Shown: piece by piece, positions 52,167 to 64,000 of the stretch
How the letters are laid out: every line of letters starts with the position of its first letter
Numbering within the stretch: the stretch's first letter is position 1
Assembly: GCA_018292915.2 (NCBI GenBank)
Contig: JACVVK020000219.1
Location: 436,001 to 500,000 of the forward strand
DNA: 64,000 bases
Reading direction: 5' to 3'
From: Batillaria attramentaria
Lineage: Eukaryota; Mollusca; Gastropoda; Batillariidae
Made by a program: the position numbers and the translations under genes
The notes under the pieces: generated by a model
The model's database searches: none
The model's input: the letters and a program-made list of their open reading frames with translations, nothing else
What the model was told of the DNA's origin: nothing

Positions 52167-52195
52167 CACACACACACACACACACACCCACACCT
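51866..52195. repeat. CT-rich and (CA)n arrays
   Basis: CT, CTGT and CA blocks in series. Confidence 0.95.
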
Positions 52196-52595
52196 GGCAC
52201 GGACATAAGAAACACTGTTCACCACCGTTTCATCAAGGTGTTCAGCCAGCTTGCCGTGGAAGCGGGCGGAGAGGAGAGGGGGGGGGGGAGGGGGTGTTAT
52301 TTAGTAAACAATGGCCCCCTTGTATACTGCATGTAAGGATGCATGTTCTCAGGTCTATCAGCGTGAGCTGCACTTTGCAAAAGGCGGGGAATCAGCAGAA
52401 GGCAAATTGACCCCCCCTCTGCCGCACTTACCGACGTAGGTTTAATTAAGCTCGGTGTCAGATGAAGGAAGATATTAGTTATCCGGAGACCTGGTTGTAA
52501 AGACTAAGGAAGAATTAACGATTGTATGTATCTGTACAATTCAGATTAGGCAGCAGTTCTTATCCAAAGACGATGCAAGGAAAACAACAAAAAAG
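52196..52595. other. No gene seen
   Basis: Unique-looking stretch between simple repeats with a short G-run at 52279. Confidence 0.55.
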
Positions 52596-52603
52596 CTAAT
52601 CAA

Positions 52604-52930
52604 ATACCCCCCCCCCAAAAAAAAAAAAAAAAAAAATCAACAAAACAACAACAACAAAAAAACAAAAAAACAAAACAAAAAAACAAAAACAAAAAAACAA
52701 CAACAACCCCAAACCCACAAACAACAACAACAACGAGATCAACAAAACACAGGGAAAACAACAAACAAAAACACAAAAACACAAACAACAACAACAACAA
52801 CAAAGCAACAAAAATCAGTGAAATAAATGAAATGAATAAATGAAATAAATAAATGAATGAATAAATAAATAAATAAAAATTTTAATAGAAGTAAAAATAA
52901 CAATAACATGAAATGAAATAAGATTTTTTT
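52604..52930. repeat. Poly-C/A, (AAC)n and (AAAT)n tract
   Basis: Grades from aacaacaac to aataaataaatg. Confidence 0.9.
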
Positions 52931-53103
52931 TTAAAGTGGAGGATGAGACACTGGTAAAAATATACCAACACGATTCAGTGACTTTTTTGTCTTTGTTGAG
53001 AGTACTTTAGTACGTCAGAGACTACAACTCTGATCTAATGTCCCAACAGGTATTAAGAAATGCGAACTCGAGACTTTTCAAACACTCCACCAAATGTCTT
53101 CTT

Positions 53104-53255
<152 letters not shown>

Positions 53256-53433
53256 TGCAGAGGTTCCGGGCCCCTGGCAACGTGTATGAATAATGAAGCC
53301 GTTATTCCAAGACCGATCAAAGGAACGCCAGATCATAGTTGAAAGGAACAAAGGAGCCGCTTAGCTATGCTGCCAAATCTTCACAGACTAGTAACTAGGC
53401 TGTCGCCTTTTTCTAATGTGTTGCTGGCGTTTT

Positions 53434-53800
53434 GTTGTTGTTGTTGTTGTTGTTTGTTTGTTTGTTTGTTTGTTTGTTGTTGTTTTTTGTTATGTTTTTG
53501 TTTGTTTGTTTTTTTGTTTTTTTTTTTTTGGGGGGGGGGCGGCTGTCATTTTTTGTTTGTTTGCTGTTTTGCGTTTTTAAAGGAGGGGGTGGGGGGGGGG
53601 GAGATGGGGGGTGCTTGTGTTTTGGTTGGTTTGGTTAGCTTAGGTTTGGCGTATCATTTTTTGTTTGTTTCTTACTTTGTCTTTCTTGTTGTTTTTGTTT
53701 GGTTGCCCTTTTATTGTTGTTACACGCAGTTCTGTTGATCTTCTTTTTCTTGTTTGTTTGTTTGTTTCTTGCTCAAAATGCCCTCCGCAAACGTTAACTG
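53434..53800. repeat. T/G-rich low-complexity tract
   Basis: (GTT)n, (GTTT)n and G runs; frames here are artefacts. Confidence 0.9.
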
Positions 53801-54050
53801 CACGTGAAAATGCACACAATGAAAAAAAAACTGAGGTCTACAGCGTGTAACTAATTGTGACAGTGGAATCTCAGTCCAGTCTATGCCAGCAAGCACTGCA
53901 TGCCTACCCCACTGATTCAGTCTCCCCTTATCCCTTCAAGTGCTCGACCACTTGAATTTTACGTACACTACTGACTTCAGGGTGGGTAAACACCTTTCGT
54001 CTGTGATACGCTGTGTAGTGGTGATACGTAGTTCAAAATCACACTAGCTT

Positions 54051-54284
54051 TTGTCTGACAAAGACTAAGTTTGTGCGGCATATCTTATGCATTTGCTACA
54101 CTCTAAGAGACTGGCGCACCTACATATAACAGCCGGGTAAAGCTCGAAAACTGGCTGTAAGTGGGCATAATTTCAGTGACGCAATCGGCGAGATTTTAAT
54201 GTGCAAACTTCGATCGATCGCGAGGCCTTGAGTGTAGTAGATGCATAAAATATGCCGCACAAACTCATACTTTGTCAAATACAA
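54051..54284. mobile_element. 234-bp MITE-like inverted repeat element
   Basis: Arms 54051-54110 and 54226-54284 are near reverse complements (gtttgtgcggcatat core, then atgcat and ctacactc). The centre is about 115 bp without a frame. Confidence 0.65.
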
Positions 54285-54317
54285 GCCTAAATAGCAAGTT
54301 GGTACGTGTTTTACCTA

Positions 54318-54487
54318 CGGAGGAGCTGGGACAGCCGACGGAATGCCGGTAGAGCATTGGATTTTCAATGCTCGGGTAGCGAGTTCGAATCCCGGCTGAT
54401 TCCATATATTTATGCTGGACTTTTTCTCGTTGCCCCGTCTTTGATACCACCCTTACTTGGTGGAAAACTTCAAAACACCCACCCACC
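54318..54487 (+). mobile_element. SINE-1 copy
   Basis: ggagctgggacagccgacgg head, diverged, complete to cacccacccaccc. Confidence 0.75.
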
Positions 54488-54547
54488 CTTTTTGGCTTAC
54501 TTGTGTAACAAAGTGAGTCTATGTAATAACCCTCCGTCACCTCTGTC

Positions 54548-54549
54548 TG

Positions 54550-54647
<98 letters not shown>

Positions 54648-54653
54648 CGCAGT
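54548..54653. repeat. (GT)n(GC)n microsatellite
   Basis: About 45 GT then 6 GC units. Confidence 0.95.
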
Positions 54654-54929
54654 AAACCTTAACATTGGCCTTTTCTCAGAATCCACAAATAGCAGAGGCA
54701 CCAAACATGGCATGCTGATTGACCTTTTTAACCTACGTGTCACCACCGCACGACATATCCCAAAGCAAGGGCCGGCGTTTACCCACCATAGTAGAATCTC
54801 AGTCCCAGTCTATGCCACCAAGCGTTGCATGCTAACCCCGCCGATTCTCCAGTTATCCCTTCAAGTCCTCGACCACTTGCATTTTACGTACACTGCTGAT
54901 TCGAAACACCTCGTACACAGCTCTCCATT

Positions 54930-55330
54930 TTCATCCCAGGTGATCACTCACCCTTCATTTCCTTCCCGACGTCTCCCCCCAAAACCGAGACTCCCCTTTC
55001 CGAAAATGAGCGCCGTTCGGCTCAACTCCTGTGACTTTTAATTCCAGAGTTTTCCCAGTTGCAGAAACTCTCTGATTAGGAAGACTGTAACGATTGACTG
55101 CTAGCCCCCCCCCCCCCCTTAAGAGGCGGGTTCAGAAATCGGAGTCCTTTCGTCCAGTCGGACTTAATTGACACTGTGCTTTCGGGGAGGACTGTGGTTT
55201 CGAACGATTGGTCTCCCTTAGGGCTCTCTAATTTTGGCTTAGGTTGGTGGTCTAGAGGGTGGTGTGGGGAAGGGGTGGGGGAGGGGAGATGGGGAAGGAG
55301 GTTATAATTGTGAACTAATTTTGTATGCTT
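54930..55330. other. No gene seen
   Basis: C-run at 55106 and G-rich 55255-55300; otherwise unique-looking. Confidence 0.5.
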
Positions 55331-55339
55331 TTGACAGAC

Positions 55340-55600
55340 AGGGTTTCTTCCTTACTTTATTTCTTTCTGTCTGTCTGTCTATTTTTCTGTCTGTGTTTCT
55401 TTCTGTAGGGGAGCCGGGATATGGTTATATATATATGGTTGAAAAGAACGTTAAACTCCCACTCCCACCCCCACCCCCACCCCCGTCTTTCTGTCTGTCT
55501 TTCTCTTTTTCTTTCTGTCTTCCTTTTTCTTCCTTTCTTTCTTTCTTGAAGGAGAGTAGCGTGTGCCCTGGATACAAGAGGATAGTTCTCTCTCTCTCTC

Positions 55601-55645
<45 letters not shown>

Positions 55646-55730
55646 GCCTGTTTGTCTTTCTTTCTGTCTTTGTGTCTCTGTGTGTTTCTGTCTGTCTGTC
55701 TTTCTGTCTTTCTTGAAGGAGAGTGACGTG
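55340..55730. repeat. Pyrimidine-rich tract
   Basis: TCTG, TTTC and CT blocks (CT 55588-55640) with a 35-bp sequence, gaaggagagt..gtg..acaagaggatagtt, repeated near 55549 and 55715. Confidence 0.85.
55405..55480 (+). mobile_element. SINE-1 scrap
   Basis: ggggagccgggatatgg, then the end block gaaaagaacgttaaactccc directly; the middle is deleted. Confidence 0.5.
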
Positions 55731-55789
55731 TGACTAGAAGACAAGAGGATAGTTATGTCAGTGTAGCCGGGAAATTAACTGAGGTAATT

Positions 55790-56730
55790 TTTTTTTTTTT
55801 AATGGTGAAACGACTCATGACAGATTGTTCTCGATACGAAAGAACTGTGATAAATGAACCTGAAAAAAAAAAAAAAAAAAAAAACGAAAACGAAACACCA
55901 CCACCACCACCACCAACAACAACCACAACCAAACACAGAAACAAACCAAAAACACGAGGAATCTAAAGTCGAAGATTGGAAATTCGAATTTTGTACACTG
56001 AAATAAACGCTTAGTGTTGATCAGAGTTATATCGCCGCACAATATCATTTCAGGTTTTCTGTGTGAACAAGCGCAGTCCTTCAAACCTTCTCCCTATCCC
56101 GCACCCTCCCCCTCACCCCTCTTTAACCACCCCCTCCCCCCTTCACTACCACCACCACTATCGACGTCCTCCATATTCTCCCTCCAAACCCATCCGCTCT
56201 TGAAAAGTCTGGAGGTTTGGGTTATACAAACGAGGCCTGTTAATTCTTGTTTTATTTGCTCGTGTGCTTCAGACTAGTTCACTTTTAGATGTTTTACTGT
56301 TTGCTTTTGCGGCCTCGGAGAAAACCACCAAGAGTCCAAGAGCACGCTATTTTCAGCAGCCAAATTTAATTTTTGGCTCGCTTGTTGAACACTATAAATT
56401 ATCAGATGTGGAAAACATGTTGGTTTAAAGGGGCGAATCAGTGCTACCGTTGTTATGCTCGCAAATCGTTTTGAGCTGTTTTCGTGCTATCTATCATTAC
56501 ACCACTTAGACACCTCGACAGTCAGTGACAGCGTCTGTGATGATGGCACTGAGCCAACAAAAGCGTACTCCATGACGCGGCGACGACCACACTGAGCGCT
56601 CCTGTATATGCAGTCAGAACGTATGTGCGTGTGAGTGTTTATATGCTTTTTTTTTCTCCTGATTTTGTTTCGTTCGGCTTTGTATTTTTTTCTTTTGTTG
56701 TTGTTGTTTTCTCTTTGCTTTTTTTTAATA
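55790..56730. other. No gene seen
   Basis: Poly-A plus (CCA)n at 55862-55925, C-rich 56085-56180; rest unique-looking. Confidence 0.5.
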
Positions 56731-56739
56731 ACCTGTTTT

Positions 56740-56812
56740 TGTTTTATTTTTGTTTTCCTGTACCCCCAGAGGGTTGGAAAAATAAACTTGACTTGACTTG
56801 ACTTGACTTGTA
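56740..56812 (+). mobile_element. Retroposon 3' tail with (TTGAC)n
   Basis: tgtacccccagagggttgga, then aaaaataaacttgacttgac and more TTGAC units. Confidence 0.45.
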
Positions 56813-56995
56813 GTGTAACAACAGTCGTAGTCGTAGAATTTGAATGTTCGACCGCTCGCGCAGAGTGTAAACAGGATTGTCCAGCATTAAAAGCTTTACT
56901 GATCATCAGGATAGAGTATTTCAATATAACAGGTGCACTCACGAGCAAAACTGTTTTAAAACGTAAGTGGGCTTAGCAAGGACGGGATTCACTCG

Positions 56996-57000
<5 letters not shown>

Positions 57001-57074
<74 letters not shown>

Positions 57075-57084
57075 GGGGAGGGAC

Positions 57085-57112
<28 letters not shown>
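57001..57112. repeat. (CA)n and (GAT)n
   Basis: CA to 57072, GAT/ATG triplets 57085-57116. Confidence 0.95.
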
Positions 57113-57113
<1 letters not shown>

Positions 57114-57120
<7 letters not shown>

Positions 57121-57189
57121 GAAACTTTATTTTTCAACGGTGAAAGTTTTGACAGAAGAATTTCCTCAGTTCGCAAATTTGCCGTTGCT

Positions 57190-57259
<70 letters not shown>

Positions 57260-57340
57260 ATGATGATGAAACTTTATTAATTCAACGGTAAATGTTTTGT
57301 CAGAAATTCGCCAGTTTGCAAACTTGCCGTTGCTAATACT
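57114..57340. repeat. CAACGGT repeats joined to GA array
   Basis: Two copies (57114-57192, 57259-57340) of aactttatttttcaacggtg ... tttgccgttgctaat around a (GA)n. Other copies next to microsatellites at 9573-9645, 22577-22675, 38571-38655 and 57483-57535. Confidence 0.6.
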
Positions 57341-57431
57341 ACAGTGACTATCTACTATGGAAAAAAATGGAGCAAAATAAAAAAGAAAAAAATCAACACA
57401 GAAAATTATGCACTAAACTACAAGAAACAAA

Positions 57432-57482
<51 letters not shown>
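57193..57482. repeat. Two (GA)n arrays
   Basis: 57193-57255 and 57435-57482, each next to a CAACGGT-type repeat. Confidence 0.95.
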
Positions 57483-57484
<2 letters not shown>

Positions 57485-57815
57485 TTGAATTACCGTTTCC
57501 AGACAATGTTTTCTTTACACCCGCTGTTGCTAATTTTGTTCGGATCAATGACACGACAATGTCATGTTAATGAACATCACCGAAACACTGAAACATGCTT
57601 TGAGCGGGTTTGACGTCAGCAGCTGACCCATTCATGCGGAACGCTGTGATTAACTGACACGGTTGGCTTATCTCCATCGGCACTGAGTCTGAAAATGGGA
57701 CTTGACAGGCCTATCAAATTGACTCGCGCCTCATATTTCTGTCACAATCATCTCTCTGTCAGAAATTCGCTGCACGTCGTGATGTCTTCATGCATGAGGT
57801 TACAAGCAGGCGTGT

Positions 57816-57919
<104 letters not shown>

Positions 57920-58088
57920 CGGGGAGCCGGGGTGGTCGAATGGTAGAGCGTTGGACTTCTAATGCTCGGGTTGTGAGTTCGATCCCGGCTGGAGCCAAAT
58001 ATTGTGCTGGCTTTTTCATCGTTGCGCCGTCTTTGATATCACCCTATGTGGTGGAAAAGGACGTTAAACGCCCAAACACCCACCCACC
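57920..58088 (+). mobile_element. SINE-1 copy with 12-bp target duplication
   Basis: ctctcttttacc at 57908-57919 and 58089-58100. It landed at the edge of a CT microsatellite. Confidence 0.85.
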
Positions 58089-58234
58089 CACCCTCTCTTT
58101 TACCGACGGATAGACTGTTCTTCTCAGGGGCATCCTTGTGGAGACTCTTCACCACAAAGTAACCCAGACATTTCCAAATTTTGAAATGTGGAAACTTCAT
58201 ACATGTTCTATGTCTTTGTGTGTGTGTGTGTGTG

Positions 58235-58398
58235 GGGGGGGGGGGGGGTAACATCCTTTGCTACCACACACGGTTGATTCAAAGACGGGGCAACGAGAAA
58301 TACGTCAGCACAAATATTTGGCTCATAGCCGAGATTCGAACTCGCGACCCTACCATTGAAAGCCCAACTCACTACCATTCGACTATCACGGCTCCCCA
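58235..58398 (-). mobile_element. SINE-1 copy
   Basis: Reverse copy beginning after poly-G, diverged (ctaccattcgactatcacgg head). Confidence 0.75.
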
Positions 58399-58399
58399 C

Positions 58400-59760
58400 C
58401 CCACTGGGGCAAGAACGACAAAGACATCATCATCAACAACAACAACAACAACAACAACAACATCCTCGTTGTAAGTAAACAAAGAGATCAAACTACGTGC
58501 CCTGCATATACACAAAACTTGCCCACACGCAACAACACATGCCGAACACTCCTTCAGTTTCTTGTGGAAACAGTTTTCGACAGCTTAAAAATTACTACAA
58601 CGCCTTACAGCCTAGAAATACCCACAGAATTTCCACGGACGAGCGGTCACTCAGAAGCTGGCTCTATTTTCGGAGATGTTGTATTGACCGATTGTCTGTG
58701 TTTAATGATGCGTGTCTGTTCACTGATGCACTTCAGTGAGGGGGTGTTTTTTTTTTTTTGAGTTTTGGGGGGGAGTTTTTTTTAAAAACATTTTTTTCAT
58801 CTGCATGGCTGCGTTTGGTTGAGGCGTGTTGTTCTCAGTGCACAAATATGCAAAAACTGACTCAATCAATCTTTGTCAAATGATTATTTCTGACAGAGGG
58901 TAGCAACTTTCTGACCTCCTCTGATGGACGCACTTAAACCTTACCCCGGTGAAAAACCACAGCGTCGTCTGTATCGATCGTGCTCTGCCGACACGCTGTA
59001 AGGGAAATAACCCTATTAAACAAATTTCAAAGTCTGAACTGACTACTCTTCCTCAGCCGCCACAAGCTAACAGGCAGCAGTCAGTCCTTCGTCGTGACTA
59101 CCACAGTTAGGGGTAAAAGGTTTGTTTCTCACAAATCAGTTCGGTCGATTGCCGGATGGCTGCCAAACATTTTTCTGCTTGCTTCGCGCTTCCCTTGTTG
59201 CCATGCTGTTAATATCAGTCCAATCTAATGTGGTGGAAAAGAGCGTTAAGGCCCATCCGCTGAACCAACTAACCAACACACAGCAGCACGTAAGTTTGTA
59301 TCTTGTTTGCATAGTCAGATTGCTTGCATTTTTTTCCCGAGGTGGTGGGGTGGGCGGGTGGATGTTTAGGGTTAATTATCATCCATAGCGGCCTCTTTTT
59401 CTTTGATCTCTCCTGTGGAATAAGTGTCCGTATTGTACTAGTACTGGAGAAATCATGTGACACAGAGCACGACATCACATGACAATCAGGCATGGTTCCC
59501 TGCAAAAGGGTTCTTTCTATCAGACAGAAAGAACAGACATACAGCCTTTTTGGCAAAACAACAACAACAAAAACCAAAAAACAAAACATCGTCATCGATG
59601 AGCAAGTACATGTATTACTATTCTTCGGGGAGAACTCGCTCCCTATGTCAACACCATCGACGACGAAACCGCATTTTGACTCGGCATATCGGTGTTTCCG
59701 ACTTCATAAACTCGTTGTTCAACTACAAAACAACAGGAGCCTGTACCTAGCAAGCACTCC
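58400..59760. other. No gene seen
   Basis: (AAC)n 58432-58462, T/G runs at 58745-58795; a SINE-1-like scrap gtggtggaaaagagcgttaa at 59227. No convincing exon. Confidence 0.5.
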
Positions 59761-59821
59761 TTGCTCAAATTTCGGACAGTTTTAACCAACACTTCTCAAA
59801 AGCCGTTCTCAAAAAGTTCAA

Positions 59822-60162
59822 TCGAAGCTGGCGTCTCACCGACATGTATCCATTGGCTACCAGTTCATTTCCGCCTTCACTACAAAATATCTGTTCTGGC
59901 ATTTCGTCACTTTGATGGCACTCTCCCACCTTACCTCTCAGCTTCACTTGTCACCTATATACCATCGCGAACCCTCCGGTCGTCGTCCGAGAGGCTTCTC
60001 AAAATCCCCAAGCGCAACCTGAAATCTTTCGGTGAGCGCTCTTTCAGTTTTGCCGCTCCTGCCGTTTGGAACTCTCTGCCTTCAGATCTGAGAAATGCGC
60101 CCACGCTGTGTGTTTTCAAGAGCAGTCTGAAAACGTTCCTCTTCCGCAAAGCCTATCAGTAA
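59822..60162 (+). mobile_element. Non-LTR retrotransposon ORF2 C-terminal fragment
   Basis: The frame reads IHWLPVHFRLHYKISVLAFR, PSRTLRSSSERLL and FSFAAPAVWNSLPSDLR to a stop at 60162, the conserved C-terminus of LINE reverse-transcriptase ORFs. A 3' UTR-like stretch ends in (ATT)n at 60343-60369. It is 5'-truncated. Confidence 0.85.
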
Positions 60163-60473
60163 TTTCCTCAGCCGCATGCTGGTCCTTGTTGCTTGAGCGG
60201 CATGAGGCCACAAACTACTAACACCAGTTATTTTAACTAGTCAGTTTCACCAGTGTATGTCTGTTCATCGTTGTATAATGTGCGTGAGTGTGAGTGAGTG
60301 ATAGGCGCATTGAGTATTATTTAAAGAAATGCGCCCTAGAAATACCATTTATTATTATTATTATTATTTATGCTGTTTACTGATTTGGCCGTTGATTTGC
60401 CGTCAGGGTTGATTTGCGTCTTGGATCAAAGTACTCGTCGCGTATCCCACAGCTTGATGGGGAATAGCAGCTA

Positions 60474-61115
60474 ACTCTTAAAACGCCATGCAATATTCGC
60501 TATTTTACTTGAAATCTTGAGATCACTAGAAGCCACTTCAAGCCACTAATATTACGCAGTCTGCAGCGGTCTCGGGCGTAGCGAGGCAGGCCCACGCCTT
60601 GCGTCAGTAGTAGTGGCTTGAAGTGGCTCCTACTGGTGTGCAGTGGCTTGTTGTTTTTAATAATAATAATAATGATGAGTATTGTATAGGCGTTTTACCC
60701 AATTTCACGAATCGGCTCAAAGCGCCGCGAACTGAACCCAACACGCACGCTCACGTGAACCACACGCATTCTCTCACACACTGGACATTACAATCACGTG
60801 GTGCGAAGGGTCAGCTCAGCTATTGAAATTTCGGAATTTAGAATTGCATTTATTTTTTCAAATTTGGTGCGCTGAACATTTCCAAAGCAGAGGGGGAGGA
60901 AGCCGGAGTACCCGGAGAGAACCCCCGACGATGGGCCCGAATGAACGGTGCCACATCAGTACGAGAATGAAAAATTATTTGCCCCGAGTGGGGCTCGAAC
61001 CCCTGACGTCTCGCATTGGTGACAATTCTCTTAACCACAAGACCACCGACCGCCTCATCATATAATTATAGTGGGCTGGGCGTAGTCGAGCTGGGGCTCT
61101 CAAGACTTGACGTCC
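60474..61115. repeat. AACTCTTAA element split by a nested SINE-2
   Basis: The left part (taactcttaaaacgccatgc to gtgcagtggcttgttgtttt) ends near 60657, SINE-2 occupies 60658-61060, and the right end (gtagtcgagctggggctctc) resumes after it. Confidence 0.55.
60658..61060 (-). mobile_element. SINE-2, full length
   Basis: (taa)n tail to agaccaccgaccgcctc head; nested in an AACTCTTAA element. Confidence 0.8.
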
Positions 61116-61119
61116 ACCT

Positions 61120-61525
61120 TATCAGGGTGGTACGAAAGACGGGGCAACGAGGAAAAAGCTGGCACAGATGTTTGGCCCGGTTCTCGGCCGGCCAGGATTC
61201 GAACTCACGACCCGAGCACTGAACGCCCAGCGATCTACCGTTTCCAAAATGGTATGAACGGAGCTACGCTGGTGAGGTTGGGGTGGGTGGGGTGTTTGGG
61301 AGTTTAACGTCCTTGTCCACTACATGAGGGTGGGGTGGGTAGGTGGGTGGGTGGGTGGGTGTAAGTTTAATGTCCTTTTCCACCACGTATGGGCGATATC
61401 AAAGACGGGGCAACGAGAAAAAGGCCAGCACAAATAATTCTTTGGCCCCAACCGGGATTCGAACCCACGACCTGAGCATTGGAAGTCCAACGCCCTTTCA
61501 TTCGCCTATACCGTCTTCCCCTCCG
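61120..61525 (-). mobile_element. Cluster of SINE-1 copies
   Basis: A diverged copy at 61120-61245, a tail fragment at 61265-61325 and a full copy at 61340-61525, all reversed. Confidence 0.7.
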
Positions 61526-61827
61526 CCCCCCCCCCCGTCCCCTCCCCTTTACGCTGGTGAAAATAGATTGATTACTACAAACTGTTCTTACGTGAATTAC
61601 CGTTCAAATGCAGGCTTTCAGTCAACTTTCTTCCGCTTGTAGTTGTAACAGCGGCTCATGTTTCTGCTGTTGCGAAGATGTAGTGTGCGTATCATGAGTG
61701 GCTCCCTCTTCAAGTCATTAACACCGTCTTAGTGGCGAGGCTGGTATGAATTCAAGCAAGAAACGCCGCCATAGGGGGTTGCCAATTATCTTGTTTGTAC
61801 CAGCGTGCGTGTAGGTATCAGGGCAGT

Positions 61828-61829
<2 letters not shown>

Positions 61830-61874
<45 letters not shown>

Positions 61875-61973
61875 TACGTTTTATTTTTTTAATGCTGTAA
61901 ACAAATTGTCAGACATGTTCTAACGAGCCTGTGCGGCTCAGTGTAGATCAGTCCTTTAAGTAATAGAGTATCA

Positions 61974-62043
<70 letters not shown>
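61830..62043. repeat. (CT)n and (CA)n
   Basis: CT 61830-61870 and CA 61975-62043. Confidence 0.95.
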
Positions 62044-62047
<4 letters not shown>

Positions 62048-62129
62048 ATAAAGAGAGGGGGGGGGCACACTTCCCTACACTGACGCCATAACCTTCAGTG
62101 AAGGTGCTACAATGACAACATATTTTGAA

Positions 62130-62270
62130 GAATTTTTGCCTTCTTCCCCTCCCCCCTCCTCCCCCTTGCCCTTGCCCCCCCCCCTCCTCTCTCTCTCACA
62201 TACACACGTCCTCACGCCCTCCCTCCCCCCCCCCACCCCCACCCCTTTCCCTCCCCCTTCCTTCCTTTCG
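62130..62270. repeat. C/T-rich tract
   Basis: cccctccccc-type low complexity. Confidence 0.85.
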
Positions 62271-62752
62271 GCAGAAATTTTATTGTAATTGTAACTGCCG
62301 ACGGCAAAATACCTGACATGTTTATTGAAACACCGCGACACCCGCTACTCAGCACGTGAAAAATGGACGCGCGCTATTGGCATAATCCGAATAATAATAA
62401 TGGCTGAGGGAATCAATTACCGACCAGACAGAATCCTGCCGATACAGCTCGAGTAAATAGGCGCAATATCATCTGCAAGGAGTTTACGTGACTGATGATG
62501 AATCGCACCCAACCACCGCAATGTTAATGAGCCAGGAAGCCACGGGGAGGGAGGGGGTATGGTTGTGAAGGGGAGGGGGGGGGGGGGTAGCCAAGACGTC
62601 GAGACGGCGAAAAGTGTTTTTCGTGCTTCTGCAATGCAAAAGTTTTGCTCACTAGTGTTGATACTAATAATGATAATAATAGTAATGATAATAATTATAA
62701 TAAGTAGAAATAAATAAAATAGCACTTATTGAGCGCTTAATCTCGCAGAGAT

Positions 62753-62962
<210 letters not shown>

Positions 62963-62964
<2 letters not shown>

Positions 62965-64000
62965 CGACCGGCGTGATGCAGAATGCACAATGACAGACAG
63001 AGGCACTGAATCAATGGCAGACTACTTAAGTGTGAAAGGCCTGATGGAAGAGGTGGGTTTTCAGGTCCGATTTGAACTGAACATGAATGGATTGGTGGGC
63101 GTTTGGGAGTTTAACATCCTTTTTCCACCACGTATAGGTGATAAAATTACCAAAGACGAGGCAAACGAGAAAAAAGACACAAAGGTCTGACCCGAGCTGA
63201 GGTTCGAGCTGAGAATACTCCTCTCTCTCTCGCTCTCTCGCTTTTGAATTGGAGTAGCACCATTTACATTATCCGCAATCTTGCTCCCCCCCCCTCTCTC
63301 TCTCTCTCTCTCTGACCATTAAGTATTGTTTTGTGCTGTCAGTTGCAACGCGAAAATTGGCCGCTTGCTTACAATATTGACGGGACGTCATTTTTGCCTC
63401 GCGGAACAAGAGAATTACGACGCGAAATGACGGGGCTTATGCCGGTAATTTCGGAAATTAGTTTGCTGGGGATGTATTATGCTGGAATCCGGCTTGCTTT
63501 CACCTATAAAGCGCCCCCTATCCCCCCCTCCCATCGCCTCCCTCCCCTCCCTTCTTTGTTCTCTCCCCCCCCCCCCGCCCTCGTTTCCCATTCCTCTGCA
63601 AAATTTCCATACAAGACAGAGCTACCTTCTCTGCGACGTCCATATCTCTGTGATACGCCTGATAGATTGAGTTGCCTCCCGTGCAATTTTCCGTGCTCAG
63701 AGTTTCCTCCCCTACAATTTGCCTTGTCCAGGTTTCCCATGTGTGCAATTACCCGTGTTGAACGTGCTTTTTTCCCCCCTATTGTCCATGTCTGGGGTTG
63801 CCTTGTGGCCACGGGGGATAACGTCCACCGTGCCACGTGACTTGACAGTGTACAATGAAACGCGAATTTGCGATGAGGAAACTTTGATATCGGTCTATTT
63901 CGGCAATTGTTTCCAGAATCTCTTGATCAGCAGCAAAACCGCGGTTGGGGAGAACAGTGCGAGGGTAAAGCACGTGATGTAAAAGACTACAAGGAGCCCG
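62963..64000. other. No gene seen
   Basis: Holds a SINE-1 remnant, CT runs (63218-63315) and C-rich sequence at 63518-63580; a 169-codon frame from 63331 shows no recognisable domain. Confidence 0.5.
63090..63215 (-). mobile_element. SINE-1 copy, diverged
   Basis: gtttgggagtttaacatcc to the B-box region gaggttcgagctgagaa; the head beyond it is lost. Confidence 0.65.

Larger units (their letters stand above)
53863..54912. repeat. Pair of diverged ~125-bp direct repeats
   Basis: 53863-53997 and 54788-54912 share gaatctcagtcc, gtctatgcca, tatcccttcaagt, tcgaccacttg and ttttacgtacact. Confidence 0.6.

Noticed and set aside
63331..63840. 169-residue frame near the right end
   Set aside because: Crosses C/T-rich low complexity, no recognisable domain or splice pattern.

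Overview
The window looks like a gastropod mollusc nuclear genome, probably a caenogastropod, although the species cannot be read from the sequence. The reasons are short multi-exon genes with GT-AG introns, very dense microsatellites, tRNA-derived SINEs, and above all a head-to-tail cluster of genes encoding signal peptide - two immunoglobulin-like domains - coiled coil - fibrinogen domain. That architecture is the hallmark of gastropod fibrinogen-related proteins (FREPs, part of the VIgL family of secreted immune lectins).

Layout. 1-6.5 kb: repeats and simple sequence, no gene I can support. 6.5-15.7 kb (+): ten exons of an unrecognised protein with a long acidic, disordered C-terminus; its 5' end was not found. 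One exon needs either a 1-base indel or an unusual acceptor to stay open. 19.0-22.8 kb (-): FREP-1, with Ig1, Ig2 and a long coiled coil, but a cysteine-rich tail instead of a fibrinogen domain. A 66-bp element flanked by a 10-bp target duplication breaks its last exon. 28.2-38.2 kb (-): FREP-2, complete, 9 exons, about 526 residues. 40.4-49.8 kb (-): FREP-3, complete, 9 exons, about 565 residues, with the same exon sizes and phases as FREP-2. 50-64 kb: mostly simple repeats, SINEs and LINE remnants, with a weak candidate gene start near 50.7 kb (+).

The three FREPs lie in the same orientation and share intron phases, so they arose by tandem duplication. They differ mainly in the coiled-coil interceding region (about 245, 76 and 115 residues) and in the C-terminal module. 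The secreted products would be expected to multimerise through the coiled coil and bind non-self glycans through the fibrinogen domain (family knowledge). Local duplication continues at exon scale: five 151-169-bp copies of the last-exon boundary precede the FREP-3 terminal exon, and two of them still have both splice sites around an in-frame 27-nt segment. Remnants of the terminal codons are also arrayed 3' of FREP-2 and FREP-3.

The rest is mobile DNA: at least twenty copies of one tRNA-derived SINE (several with perfect target duplications), two or more further SINE families, several fold-back/MITE elements (one PIF/Harbinger-like), 5'-truncated LINE tails, and a dispersed repeat carrying TGACGTCA palindromes.
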